From an uncultured Rhizobiaceae bacterium (lineage in GTDB: Bacteria > Pseudomonadota > Alphaproteobacteria > Rhizobiales > Rhizobiaceae), in the NCBI GenBank assembly GCA_958296345.1, contig CATQIJ010000013.1:62001-126000 (forward strand): a stretch of 64,000 nucleotides of DNA, in the 5' to 3' direction. Within the stretch, counting starts at the first letter, position 1, and the number at the start of each line of letters is the position of its first letter. A program made the translations under genes and the position numbers. This document shows positions 47,556 to 56,423 of the stretch, in pieces. The notes beneath the pieces were generated by a model. That model had not been told where the DNA came from. It did no database searches and saw nothing but the letters and a program-made list of their open reading frames with translations.

Positions 47556-48676
47556 AGATTGTCGGTTTAGATGTTTATCAAGTCGACCTACCTTACTCTG
47601 GCGGGGAGTATCGCTTGTCTGGAGGGCGTAATTATACAAGTTTTGATGCAACGATTGTACAACTTACAACTGATACTGGATTAACTGGCTTTGGCGAGTC
47701 CACGCCGTTTGGATCAACTTATATTGCGGCCCATGCAAAAGGTGTTCGTGCAGGGATTGAAGAATTAGCGCCTCATATCTTGGGACTAGATCCTCGTCAT
47801 TTTGATCGCATCAATGACGCAATGGATAGTGCCTTGCTTGGTCATCATCATGCAAAAACACCGATTGATGTCGCCTGTTGGGATATTGCTGGTAAGGCAG
47901 CTAATATGCCTGTTTGTGATCTTTTGGGTGGGCGGATTGATATGACCGTACCGCTTATCTCATCTATTGGCACGGATGATCCAGACGAAATGAGACTACA
48001 TGCAAAAAGAATGCGTGATGCGGGTTTTATGGGACATTCGCTTAAAATTGGAGCTAGCGAACAAGAAGGCGGACCTATGCTGGATGCGGAGCGGGTAAAG
48101 ACTTGTCTTGCAGATAAACTACCAGGTGAATGGTTTTTGGTAGACGCCAATAATGGCCTGACACCTGAACACGCTTTACGATTTTTAGAGCTGTTACCTT
48201 CGGGGCTAGATTTTGTTTTGGAAGCGCCTTGTGCGAGCTGGCGTGAAACGCTTTCACTTCGCAAACGTTGCCGCGCTCCCATTTTGTTAGATGAACTTAT
48301 TCAAACAGAAGAAGATATCATTCATGCGATTCATTCTGACGCTTGTGATGGTATTGGTTTAAAAATTTCAAAACAAGGCGGCCTTACTAAAACTAAGCGC
48401 CAACGTGAAATTGCACGAGCAAGTGGGTTGGTGACCAGTATTCAAAATACGGTTGGGTCTGATATTGCATTTGCAGCTATTTTGCATATAGCGCAATCAA
48501 CCCCTCAAAAAATGCTACGCTGCGCACTAGATACACGTTCTATGGTGACTGTTACAACGGCAGATTTTGATGCGAAAATCAAGAATGGCGGCACTCAAGC
48601 CCCACATGATGCGGGACTTGGAATTACGCCAAAAATGGACACCCTTGGAGAACCAATTATGAGTTACTCACTTTAA
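47552..48676 (+). CDS. Enolase-superfamily (MR/MLE) enzyme, candidate cis-3-hydroxyproline dehydratase
   Basis: This 374-residue enolase-superfamily protein has the capping domain ([38 protein letters not shown]) and barrel domain with metal ligands in [18 protein letters not shown] and ILLDELIQ, general-base region [10 protein letters not shown] and lysine in [14 protein letters not shown]. The sequence matches my memory of the cis-3-hydroxy-L-proline dehydratase / proline-betaine clade described in Labrenzia; other racemase or dehydratase substrates are possible. It is translationally coupled to the DddQ-like cupin, and converges with lysS by four bases. Confidence 0.8.
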   Translation: MKIVGLDVYQVDLPYSGGEYRLSGGRNYTSFDATIVQLTTDTGLTGFGESTPFGSTYIAAHAKGVRAGIEELAPHILGLDPRHFDRINDAMDSALLGHHHAKTPIDVACWDIAGKAANMPVCDLLGGRIDMTVPLISSIGTDDPDEMRLHAKRMRDAGFMGHSLKIGASEQEGGPMLDAERVKTCLADKLPGEWFLVDANNGLTPEHALRFLELLPSGLDFVLEAPCASWRETLSLRKRCRAPILLDELIQTEEDIIHAIHSDACDGIGLKISKQGGLTKTKRQREIARASGLVTSIQNTVGSDIAFAAILHIAQSTPQKMLRCALDTRSMVTVTTADFDAKIKNGGTQAPHDAGLGITPKMDTLGEPIMSYSL

Positions 48677-50259
48677 CCAAGTTCTCCTGCTAAACCTGCA
48701 TCAATCATATCAATGGTTCTATCAATGCCGTAAAGCGCTACGAAAGAGCCAAAGCGCGGGCCTTGGTCCTGGCCTAGCAAAATTTGATAGAGGGCTTGGA
48801 ACCATTCGCGCAGATTTTCAAAGCCAGCTTCTTTACCAACAGTGAAGACTTCCGTTTGAATAGTTTCTGCATCTGCTGCATTATCAAGTGCAGATAATTT
48901 TCCTCGAAGATTTTCAAGCGCAGCACGTTCTGCATCAGTTGGTGTGCGGAATGATTTATGTGGTTTTACGAAATCCTCAAAATAACGAATTGCATAACCG
49001 ACCAAATCATCCAGCATTGGATGCGTTTGCGGCGTCACGCCTTCGGCATATTGAGAAATAAAGCCCCATAAAGTTTCTTTGTCTGATGCGTTTGCTGCAC
49101 TTACAAGATTAAGCAGCATTGCATAGTTGATAGGCATTTTCATTTCTGGTGGATTGCCGTTATGAATATGCCAAACAGGATTGTTTAATTGTGCTTTTTT
49201 ATCTTGTGTTGGGTAAGCCGCTAAATGTTGGAAATACTCATCAACATTTTTTGGAATCACATCAAAGAATAGACGTTTAGCTGTCTTCGGTTTTTGATAC
49301 ATAAAGAATGAGAGACTTTCGGTCGGCGCGTACGAGAGCCACTCGTCGATCGTCAAACCATTGCCTTTTGTTTTAGAAATCTTCTCACCTTTATCGTCTA
49401 AGAATAATTCGTAAATAAAATGCTCTGGTGGGCGCTGGCCAAGAATACGGCAAATGCGGTCGTAGATCGGTGAATTGATATGATGGTCTTTGCCATACAT
49501 TTCATAATCAATACCAAGGGCTGCCCAGCGCATACCGAAGTCTGGCTTCCACTGCATTTTTACCTGGCCACCTGTGACGGATAGAGTCAGTTCTTCACCC
49601 TCTTCATCATCAAAGGTAATTGTACCTGCTTCTGCATCAACAGATTTCATCGGCACATAAAGTACCCGACCTGTCTTTGGAGATATGGGCAAGAATGGGC
49701 TGTAAGTTGCTCGACGTTCTTCCCCAAGTGTTGGAAGCATTACATCCATGATTGCTTGATAGTTTTTCAAAGCAAGCTTTAAAACTTCATCGAATTTGCC
49801 TGACTCATAGTATCCAGTCGCACTTTTAAATTCATAGTCGAAGCCGAAACGATCAAGGAAACTACGCAGATGTGCGTTATTATGATGACCAAAGCTTGCA
49901 TAGTTACTATCAAATGGATTTGGAACTTTAGTTAGCGGAAGCCCCAGCGCACCTTCCAACAATTCTTGATTAGGAGCATTACCTGGAACTTTGCGCATAC
50001 CGTCCATATCATCCGAAAATGAAATAAGTTTTGTATTTACCGCATTATCCGTTAGCGCTTTAAATGCATTCATAACCATAGAGGTGCGTGCGACCTCGCC
50101 AAAGGTTCCAATATGCGGAAGACCTGACGGGCCATAACCTGTTTCAAATAGAACAACATCGGGGTAGCCATTTTTCTCGTGGCGTTTAGCAACTTTACGC
50201 GCCTCTTCAAAAGGCCATGCTTTAGAGGATTGTGCTGCTTCTTGCGTTTCAGACGTCAT
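48673..50259 (-). CDS. lysS: Lysyl-tRNA synthetase, class I
   Basis: This 528-residue class I lysine-tRNA ligase is the archaeal-type enzyme also used by many alphaproteobacteria in place of the class II form. The class I signatures are [15 protein letters not shown] (HIGH-like, about residues 49-51) and [17 protein letters not shown] (KMSKS-like, about 293). The catalytic core and an alpha-helical anticodon-binding C-terminus (about 390-528) are complete. A short AAGG site lies upstream of the ATG. It is single and essential, with no break, which contrasts with the error-rich regions elsewhere. Confidence 0.96.
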   Translation of the reverse strand: MTSETQEAAQSSKAWPFEEARKVAKRHEKNGYPDVVLFETGYGPSGLPHIGTFGEVARTSMVMNAFKALTDNAVNTKLISFSDDMDGMRKVPGNAPNQELLEGALGLPLTKVPNPFDSNYASFGHHNNAHLRSFLDRFGFDYEFKSATGYYESGKFDEVLKLALKNYQAIMDVMLPTLGEERRATYSPFLPISPKTGRVLYVPMKSVDAEAGTITFDDEEGEELTLSVTGGQVKMQWKPDFGMRWAALGIDYEMYGKDHHINSPIYDRICRILGQRPPEHFIYELFLDDKGEKISKTKGNGLTIDEWLSYAPTESLSFFMYQKPKTAKRLFFDVIPKNVDEYFQHLAAYPTQDKKAQLNNPVWHIHNGNPPEMKMPINYAMLLNLVSAANASDKETLWGFISQYAEGVTPQTHPMLDDLVGYAIRYFEDFVKPHKSFRTPTDAERAALENLRGKLSALDNAADAETIQTEVFTVGKEAGFENLREWFQALYQILLGQDQGPRFGSFVALYGIDRTIDMIDAGLAGELG

Positions 50260-50413
50260 AATGTATTTGCCTTAAAGGGAGATATTTCTCGTTTGTTATA
50301 GCATGTATGAATAATTTCCAAGTGGCTTGCGTATTTTCTGATGTGGGTTGCGCATAGCATTTTCAATGCTTACCTTACTTGTATAAAATTAGTCTCAAGA
50401 AAAGGCACTATTC

Positions 50414-50824
50414 ATGGCTAGACTTACGCCCCATCAAGCACTTGTGCACGTCATGGTTACCATGTCTGCCGCAGACACTACGATGACAGATAAAGAACTA
50501 TCCAAAATTGGAAATATCATACAATCACTTCCTATATTTAGAGAGTATGATGAAGAACAATTAATTGATGATGCAACTGAGTGCAGAAAAATCCTTCAAG
50601 AAGACAATGGTCTTGCAATTATTATCAAAAACACACGAGACATATTACCTGATGCATTGCATGAAACGGCTTATGCACTCGCAGCAGAGGTGGCAGCAGC
50701 TGATCTTTCTGTAGAACAAGAAGAGCTTCGGTTACTACAAATTCTTAGACAAGATTTAAATATTGATAAGCTGATTTGCTCTGCTATTGAGCGCGGAGCT
50801 AGAGCACGACATAGAGAATTATAA
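50414..50824 (+). CDS. TerB-family (tellurite-resistance TerB-like) protein
   Basis: This 136-residue soluble helical protein has the TerB-like layout: two copies of a short acidic helix (SAADTTMTDKELSKIGNIIQSL and VAAADLSVEQEELRLLQILRQDL), each with a conserved acidic position that may bind metal. Such single-domain TerB proteins are widespread in alphaproteobacteria, and are not evidence of tellurite resistance. AAGG lies seven to ten bases before the ATG. Other ter genes are not present in the window. Confidence 0.87.
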   Translation: MARLTPHQALVHVMVTMSAADTTMTDKELSKIGNIIQSLPIFREYDEEQLIDDATECRKILQEDNGLAIIIKNTRDILPDALHETAYALAAEVAAADLSVEQEELRLLQILRQDLNIDKLICSAIERGARARHREL

Positions 50825-50876
50825 AATGAACATTAATGTGAATTGCATTTTACGAGTAACACCCTAAATTCCAGAC

Positions 50877-51674
50877 ATGTTTGAATTTACAGAACCACAA
50901 ATCCGACTTGGTATTTTCCTCGGGCTTTTTCTCATATTAGCCGTGATGGAATTTCTTGTACCCCGACGCGAACTACAGCATGTGAAAGCAAAACGGTGGC
51001 TCACAAACTTTCTAATTGTTATCATCGATTCATTTGTATTACGCCTTATCTTTACTGGCGCTGCTGCAGGTGTTGCTGTCTGGGCTGGAGCAAATGGCTA
51101 CGGGCTATTTAATGTTATTGAAGTTCCACCTGTTGTCAGCATTGTCGTTTGCTTTATCGCGCTTGATTTTGCAATTTGGTTTTCTCACCTTGCCTCCCAT
51201 AAGATCCCTCTGCTTTGGTCTGTCCACCGAATGCACCATTCAGATGTTGATATTGATGTCTCCACAGCCATACGATTTCATCCAATTGAGATTGTACTTT
51301 CAATGATTTGGAAAATGATAATTGTGGTGCTGCTTGGTGCACCTACTATTTCTGTTTTGATTTTTGAAATTGTTCTAAATGGCGCAGCAATGTTTAATCA
51401 CTCAAACCTCAAGCTACCGCTTGGTTTGGACCGTTTGTTGCGTTTGATTATTGTTACACCAGACATGCACCGCGTACATCACTCTATTGTCCACGATGAA
51501 ACCGATTCTAATTATGGATTTAATCTAGCAATATGGGATCGTATTTTTGGCACTTACATTGATCAACCAGAAGCAGGTCATAAAGACATGAAAATCGGGC
51601 TTGGAGAATGGCAAGATGAAAGACCAACCGGTTTATTCTGGTCTTTGAAAGTGCCGTTCCTTAAGCAACGCTAA
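50877..51674 (+). CDS. Sterol desaturase / fatty-acid hydroxylase family protein
   Basis: A 265-residue membrane protein with four or so helices and the di-iron histidine clusters of the fatty acid hydroxylase superfamily: HLASHKIPLLWSVHRMHHSD, FNHSNLKLPLG and HRVHHSIVHDETDSNYG. The iron-dependent oxygenase chemistry is expected; substrates in the family include sterols, hopanoids, carotenoids and lipids. The gene stands alone, 53 bases after TerB, and converges with a binding-protein gene six bases away. Confidence 0.93.
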   Translation: MFEFTEPQIRLGIFLGLFLILAVMEFLVPRRELQHVKAKRWLTNFLIVIIDSFVLRLIFTGAAAGVAVWAGANGYGLFNVIEVPPVVSIVVCFIALDFAIWFSHLASHKIPLLWSVHRMHHSDVDIDVSTAIRFHPIEIVLSMIWKMIIVVLLGAPTISVLIFEIVLNGAAMFNHSNLKLPLGLDRLLRLIIVTPDMHRVHHSIVHDETDSNYGFNLAIWDRIFGTYIDQPEAGHKDMKIGLGEWQDERPTGLFWSLKVPFLKQR

Positions 51675-51679
51675 TACTC

Positions 51680-52528
51680 TTAGTAAAGTCCTAGAGGAAA
51701 ATATCTTAGATATAACTCAGAAAACTTTCCGTTTTGGTTGATTTCTTTAAGAGCATAATTCATCGCCTGCACTAGCTCAGGCTTTCCTTTTGACAATGCG
51801 ATCGAAAGCCCATTTCCAAAATAATGGTTTGACTGAAATGCCTCATCTAAGAAAACACAACAAGCTTTTGATGCAGCAGAACTGAGCCAGAAAGAAAGTG
51901 AAAGAGCATCTGAGAAAACAGTTTCTATGTCACCTTTTTGAAGTGCATTAAATGCCTCTTCTTTAGTGGCGTAAACCTCTGCTGTTCTATTGGCAAAAAT
52001 CTTTGCAAAATACGCTTCGTGTGCAGTACCTTTTATAACACCTGTTTTCTTTTTAAAGATGGCGTCATAAACCGGTGCCGTTAATCCACTGTCTTTGCGT
52101 GTTATAAAGCGACCTGGAATATGCAAATAGGTTCTTGAGAAATCCAATTTCATGCGCTGCTCTTTTGTTATGGCAACGCCAGCAATAATAGCCTCTCCCT
52201 CACCTTTTTCCAATGCTGGCTGCAATTCATCCCATGGCAAAGCCTGAATCTGGCAGCGATTTAGAACCCCAAGCTCATTACAGATTGCGCGAGCCAGATC
52301 AATGTGAAATCCGCTCAAACGTTTTTTTCTATCAATGAAATTAAATGGCGGAAAGTCTGTTGTCGTAAGAAACCGCATTCTTGGCAGAGTAGGCAAATCT
52401 GGTTTTATGAAACGCTCGTTTTTATCCCAAAAATTTGGAATCTTAACTTCTTGAGCAATAGAAAAAGAGCATGAGCTTAGAATATATAATGCGACTAAAG
52501 ATATTTTAAATGGTTTTATTGTCTTCAT
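51680..52528 (-). CDS. Periplasmic solute-binding protein (SBP_bac_3 type)
   Basis: The 282-residue protein has a signal peptide (MKTIKPFKISLVALYILSSCSFSIAQ) and a bacterial extracellular solute-binding family 3 fold: MRFLTTTDFPPFNFIDRKKRLSGFHIDLARAICNELGVLNRCQIQALPWDELQPALEKGEGEAIIAGVAIT, then GVIKGTAHEAYFA and FSDALSLSFWLS. Such proteins bind amino acids or other small polar solutes for ABC import. No permease or ATPase gene is adjacent, so it may be an orphan receptor or use a distant importer. Confidence 0.9.
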   Translation of the reverse strand: MKTIKPFKISLVALYILSSCSFSIAQEVKIPNFWDKNERFIKPDLPTLPRMRFLTTTDFPPFNFIDRKKRLSGFHIDLARAICNELGVLNRCQIQALPWDELQPALEKGEGEAIIAGVAITKEQRMKLDFSRTYLHIPGRFITRKDSGLTAPVYDAIFKKKTGVIKGTAHEAYFAKIFANRTAEVYATKEEAFNALQKGDIETVFSDALSLSFWLSSAASKACCVFLDEAFQSNHYFGNGLSIALSKGKPELVQAMNYALKEINQNGKFSELYLRYFPLGLY

Positions 52529-52603
52529 TAATATTAATATCCATAATATTTTAAATATATATTTAAATATAATTTTGTATATTGCTGCGGGGGGGCAGCT
52601 CTT

Positions 52604-54319
52604 TTGGGCGAGTACTTAGTAAAAAAAGAAACCAGATCTAACTTACAAAAAATAGAGCTTTCTGAAAAATTTTCTCAATTTTCAGATAGTAACATTTCTG
52701 ATTCAGATGCACGCTCAAGAACAAGACTGCCAGCTGAGTTATTAATACTAAACAGATACGGCGTTGGCTATCCATATTTAAAAGTAGCTTGGAAACTTTC
52801 TCAAAAGCTTCAAATTCCTCCATTTGAAGTCCTAATTAAAGCTAATGTCATATCGTTGGAAACCTGGCTAGATTCACAAAGCTATTTGGCTGATGAGAGG
52901 GAAAGGATAAATTCAAGAAAACTTCAAGAGACACTGCTACTCAACCAAGCAATTTCTAATTTAAGCGATACTTTACCCCATTATTCGGCCAAAGAGACAT
53001 TTACTAGCTGGCAAATTGTTTTTGTTGGGCTTTGTATATGTTCAATTACCGCACTTCTTTATGTAAATTATCAATATATGATTTTTGCGCTCTTTATGCT
53101 CTTAACTTTATTTTACATGGCTAGCATTTTTTTAAGAGGATTACTGCTTGCGAGCTTCAAGCCTACCAAACCTCCTACAGGAGATATTCTTGTAAGAAAT
53201 GACGATGAATTACCCATATATTCAGTTTTAGTAGCCCTGTATAAAGAAGCCAATCAAATAGAAACATTGACGCAAAGTTTATGGCAATTAGATTGGCCAA
53301 AGCACAAACTTGATATCAAGCTTATATGTGAAGCAGATGACTATGAAACGATAACAGCTATTCTAGATGCAAAGCTTCCTTCCTGTTTTGAGTTAGTACA
53401 AGTTCCACCAAGCAGTCCCAGAACAAAACCAAAAGCGCTTAATTATGCGCTGCCACTATGCAGAGGTGCGTACCTTGTTTTGTATGATGCAGAAGACCAA
53501 CCCTCCTGCGGTTAATTGCGGGAAGCTTATTTAAAATTTAAAAATGAAGATGTTAAACTAGCCTGCTTGCAATCCCCCCTTCATATTCATAACAACAATC
53601 AAAATTGGTTAGCTGGAATGTTTGCCGTCGAATATATGACTTTATTTAATGGGATTTTACCTGTCCTTGCAAAGTGGCGTGTGCCTATTCCGTTAGGGGG
53701 CACATCAAATCATTTCAAAATGGACGTTTTAAAAAGAATAGGCGCTTGGGATCCCTACAACGTTACTGAGGATGCGGATCTTGGCATTAGACTTTTTCGT
53801 GAGGGCTATCGCTGTAGTACAATACCCCTCCCAACTTACGAAGAAGCTCCACCTAGGCTTTGGCCTTGGATTAAACAAAGAACTAGATGGTTAAAAGGTT
53901 GGATGCAAACCGTACTGGTTCATAGTCGCAACCCTATGCATTTTATTAGTGATTTAGGGTATAAAAATGCCTTTGCATTTCACCTTCTGATGACATCTAT
54001 AATCATCTCTGTGTTAATTCACCCGTTTTTCTTGGCTTTTTCATTTTGGCAAATTCTAAACCTCAGCACCTTATCTACATCAAGCATTGACGGTTTGTTG
54101 ATTACCACGAGTATATTCAATCTGGTTGGTGGTTACACAACTTATGGTTTACTTGCATATGCCGTTCTAGAAAACTCTCGCTATGCATATGTTTCAAAAC
54201 TACTTTTCTCACTACCATTATATTGGCTATTAATTTCTATCACAGGGTGGCGTGCGCTTGTTCATTTAATTGTGAAACCCCACAAGTGGGAAAAAACACC
54301 TCATGGTCTCGCCAAATAA
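52604..54319 (+). CDS. Family 2 glycosyltransferase, in-frame stop
   Basis: The corrected reading has about 571 residues. Residues 1-150 form a helical domain (GYPYLKVAWKLSQKLQIPPFEVLIKANVIS), then a two-helix membrane unit, and the GT2 core with YSVLVALYKEANQIETLTQSLWQL, ICEADD, VLYDAEDQPS and, after the stop, NVTEDADLGIRLFREGY and QRTRWLKGWMQT (QxxRW processive motif). Four more helices follow. TAA at 53513 is in frame with both halves and would be a glutamine (CAA) by a single C-to-T change. The start is a TTG after a G7 run, so the true start is uncertain. Processive synthesis of a cell-surface glycan is inferred. Confidence 0.85.
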
Positions 54320-54364
54320 AGTTTTTTCCTTAATATGTACGCAATCTAGATGTAATAATGCGAA

Positions 54365-55096
54365 ATGAGATATTTTGTGAAAACACACTTATTCAATGTA
54401 CTTTCAAGCTTTGTTCTTGGCTTAGCCTTTATCAACATGCCCTCCAATTTTGTTGTCACTCATGCACATGCAGCCTGTGATGATACGGCAGGCCCAGCAG
54501 TTAATTGGGAGAACTGTCGAAAGCGCAACCTTATTATGGATGGTTTTGACTTTTCTGGCTCTAATTTTACACGATCAGATTTAAGCGCTTCTGATTTGCG
54601 AAATAGTAATTTTTCTAAAGCTATATTTGTCAAAACAAATTTAGTAAGAGCATCTCTTGCAGGCTCGAGCGCAGAGAATTCAAATTTTGAAGGTGTTACC
54701 GGCTCAAGAACGGATTTTAGTAAAAGTAATTTTCAAAACTCAAGCTTTGCGAAAGCAGAAATTAGCCGTTCAAATTTCTCAGAAAGCAATTTACAAGACT
54801 CAGACATGTCAAAAGCAGACTTTAGCAGAGTTGATTTTTCTAATGCCAACTTAAAAGGTGTGAACCTATCATTCTCAAATATATCAAGAGCGAATCTAAT
54901 AAATATAGAACTTGATAAAAACCTTTACTTAAAAGGGGCTTATATGTTCCTGACACTGATAGAAGACCTTGATCTATCAGGTATAAAAGGTATTGAGCAA
55001 TGGCAAATCAACATGGCGTGCGGCAATGAAAATACAATGCTTCCCGACGGTTTAACACGCCCGCATGAATGGCCATGCCAACTTGAGGCCAATTAA
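54365..55096 (+). CDS. Exported pentapeptide-repeat protein
   Basis: A 243-residue protein with a signal peptide (FVLGLAFINMPSNFVVTHAHA) and about twenty pentapeptide repeats of the type FSGSNFTRSDLSASDLRNSNF, which fold as a right-handed quadrilateral beta-helix. The C-terminus, IKGIEQWQINMACGNENTMLPDGLTRPHEWPC, is the conserved ending of a rhizobial periplasmic family. Two cysteines at the start and the last cysteine could form a disulfide. The binding partner is unknown. It lies 46 bases after the glycosyltransferase. Confidence 0.9.
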   Translation: MRYFVKTHLFNVLSSFVLGLAFINMPSNFVVTHAHAACDDTAGPAVNWENCRKRNLIMDGFDFSGSNFTRSDLSASDLRNSNFSKAIFVKTNLVRASLAGSSAENSNFEGVTGSRTDFSKSNFQNSSFAKAEISRSNFSESNLQDSDMSKADFSRVDFSNANLKGVNLSFSNISRANLINIELDKNLYLKGAYMFLTLIEDLDLSGIKGIEQWQINMACGNENTMLPDGLTRPHEWPCQLEAN

Positions 55097-55109
55097 ACTA
55101 TAACTTATT

Positions 55110-56201
55110 TTACGCCTTAAAGTGTTTTGAGAGTTTCAGACCTTGGGCTTGATAGTTTGAGCCCAAATCAGTTCCATAAAGCTGGGCTGGTCGCTCTAGC
55201 ATATGTTCGTAAACAAGACTGCCAACTAATTGATCGTGCTCAAGTATAAACGGTACATCATGGCTTCGCACTTCGAGTACACCGCGAGAACCAGCACCAC
55301 CTGCATGGGCATGTCCAAATCCGGGATCAAAAAACCCTGCATAATGAACGCGGAACTCACCTACCATTGTATCATATGGCACCATTTCTGCTGCAAATAA
55401 GGGCGGAACATGAACTGCTTCGTTTGAAACAAGGATATAAAACTCATCTGGATCAAGTACTAAGTCTTGCGTGCCATGATTATAAATCGGTTCCCAGAAA
55501 TCAAGAATTTCATTGGCAGCTTTTTTATCGACATCTACAAGGCCTGTATGACGTTTGCCGCGATACCCAACTAGGCCATTTTCATCGCCTTTAAGGTCAA
55601 TCGACATACCAATGCCGCCATTACGAATTGTCGGTTCGCTGCGTGCGACTAACGTTTCAGCGTTATGAAGCGCCAGCAATTCGTCATCATTTAGAACAGT
55701 TCGCCCTTTTCTAAATCTGATTTGAGAAAGTCTTGACCCCGTGCGCACAACTATTGGGAAGGTCATCGGGCTTACTTCTAAATAAAGCGGCCCTTTGTAG
55801 CCTGCAGGAATTTGATCGAAAGCTTGGCTTTCATCAACAATCACGCGCGTGAAAATATCAAGACGTCCAGTAGAGCTTTTTGGATTCGCTGAAGCCTCTA
55901 TGTCTTGGGGCAATGCAAGGTTTTCAAGCAAAGGAACTAGATAAACACATCCAGTTTCTAAAATAGCACCATCCGTTAGATCAAGCTCATGAAGTTTAAA
56001 CCGCTCCAACTTTTGGCTTACTGAACTTCCTTTTCCTGGCAAGAAAGATGCCCGTACACGGAAAGCCTTTGTGCCTAAACGCAAATCAAGACTTGCGGGC
56101 TGCACCTGATCATTATCGAAAGGTTTATCTGTTACAATGCTGCCATCAGCATGAAGCTGCTTAATGCCAGCATCTGATAGGATTCCTGTTGTGCGTGTCA
56201 T
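55110..56201 (-). CDS. dcd: 2'-deoxycytidine 5'-triphosphate deaminase (long form)
   Basis: The 363-residue protein is the long alphaproteobacterial dCTP deaminase, a fused duplication of the dUTPase-like fold. The first half has GILSDAGIKQLHADGSIVTDKPFDNDQVQPASLDLRLG and ASANPKSSTGRLDIFTRVI; the second has FILVSNEAVHVPPLFAAEMVPYDTMVGEFRVHYAGFFDPGFG and LEVRSHDVPFILEHDQLVGSLVYEHM. It deaminates dCTP to dUTP for thymidylate synthesis. It is divergent from metZ and its riboswitch. Confidence 0.92.
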   Translation of the reverse strand: MTRTTGILSDAGIKQLHADGSIVTDKPFDNDQVQPASLDLRLGTKAFRVRASFLPGKGSSVSQKLERFKLHELDLTDGAILETGCVYLVPLLENLALPQDIEASANPKSSTGRLDIFTRVIVDESQAFDQIPAGYKGPLYLEVSPMTFPIVVRTGSRLSQIRFRKGRTVLNDDELLALHNAETLVARSEPTIRNGGIGMSIDLKGDENGLVGYRGKRHTGLVDVDKKAANEILDFWEPIYNHGTQDLVLDPDEFYILVSNEAVHVPPLFAAEMVPYDTMVGEFRVHYAGFFDPGFGHAHAGGAGSRGVLEVRSHDVPFILEHDQLVGSLVYEHMLERPAQLYGTDLGSNYQAQGLKLSKHFKA

Positions 56202-56290
56202 TCATTCAACCAAACTTGAAAATTTCACCTAAACAAATAAAGCGAAGTTTGATTGACGTGAAGGGGCATATGCAGTAACACACACTTAAT

Positions 56291-56343
56291 CGTGGTGATT
56301 TGGGCCGACCGGCTTGCAGCCACGTTAAAAAAGTTGCTAAAGG
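56291..56343 (+). promoter_or_regulatory. SAM-II riboswitch
   Basis: CGTGGTGATTTGGGCCGACCGGCTTGCAGCCACG then TTAAAAAAGTTGCTAAAGGG fits the SAM-II (metA motif) consensus: P1 CGTGG/CCACG, the TGATTT loop, the invariant TTGCAG, and the downstream GCTAAA that forms the pseudoknot. An extra GGCC/GGC stem sits in the loop. It lies 80 bases before metZ, the usual target in alphaproteobacteria, and should lower metZ expression when S-adenosylmethionine is high. Confidence 0.93.
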
Positions 56344-56372
56344 GTCGAACTGCGGAAATAATCTGCATTTAG

Positions 56373-56411
56373 AAACCGGAACGCGACTTCGCATTCTGGT
56401 TTTTTTGTTTT
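56373..56411 (+). terminator. Intrinsic terminator between SAM-II aptamer and metZ
   Basis: AAACCGGAACGCGACTTCGCATTCTGGTTT is a long imperfect hairpin followed directly by TTTTTTGTTTT. It sits between the riboswitch and the metZ ribosome site (GGAG at 56413). This placement suggests transcriptional attenuation in addition to, or instead of, the translation control usually given for SAM-II. Confidence 0.75.
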
Positions 56412-56423
56412 CGGAGTTAAGAA

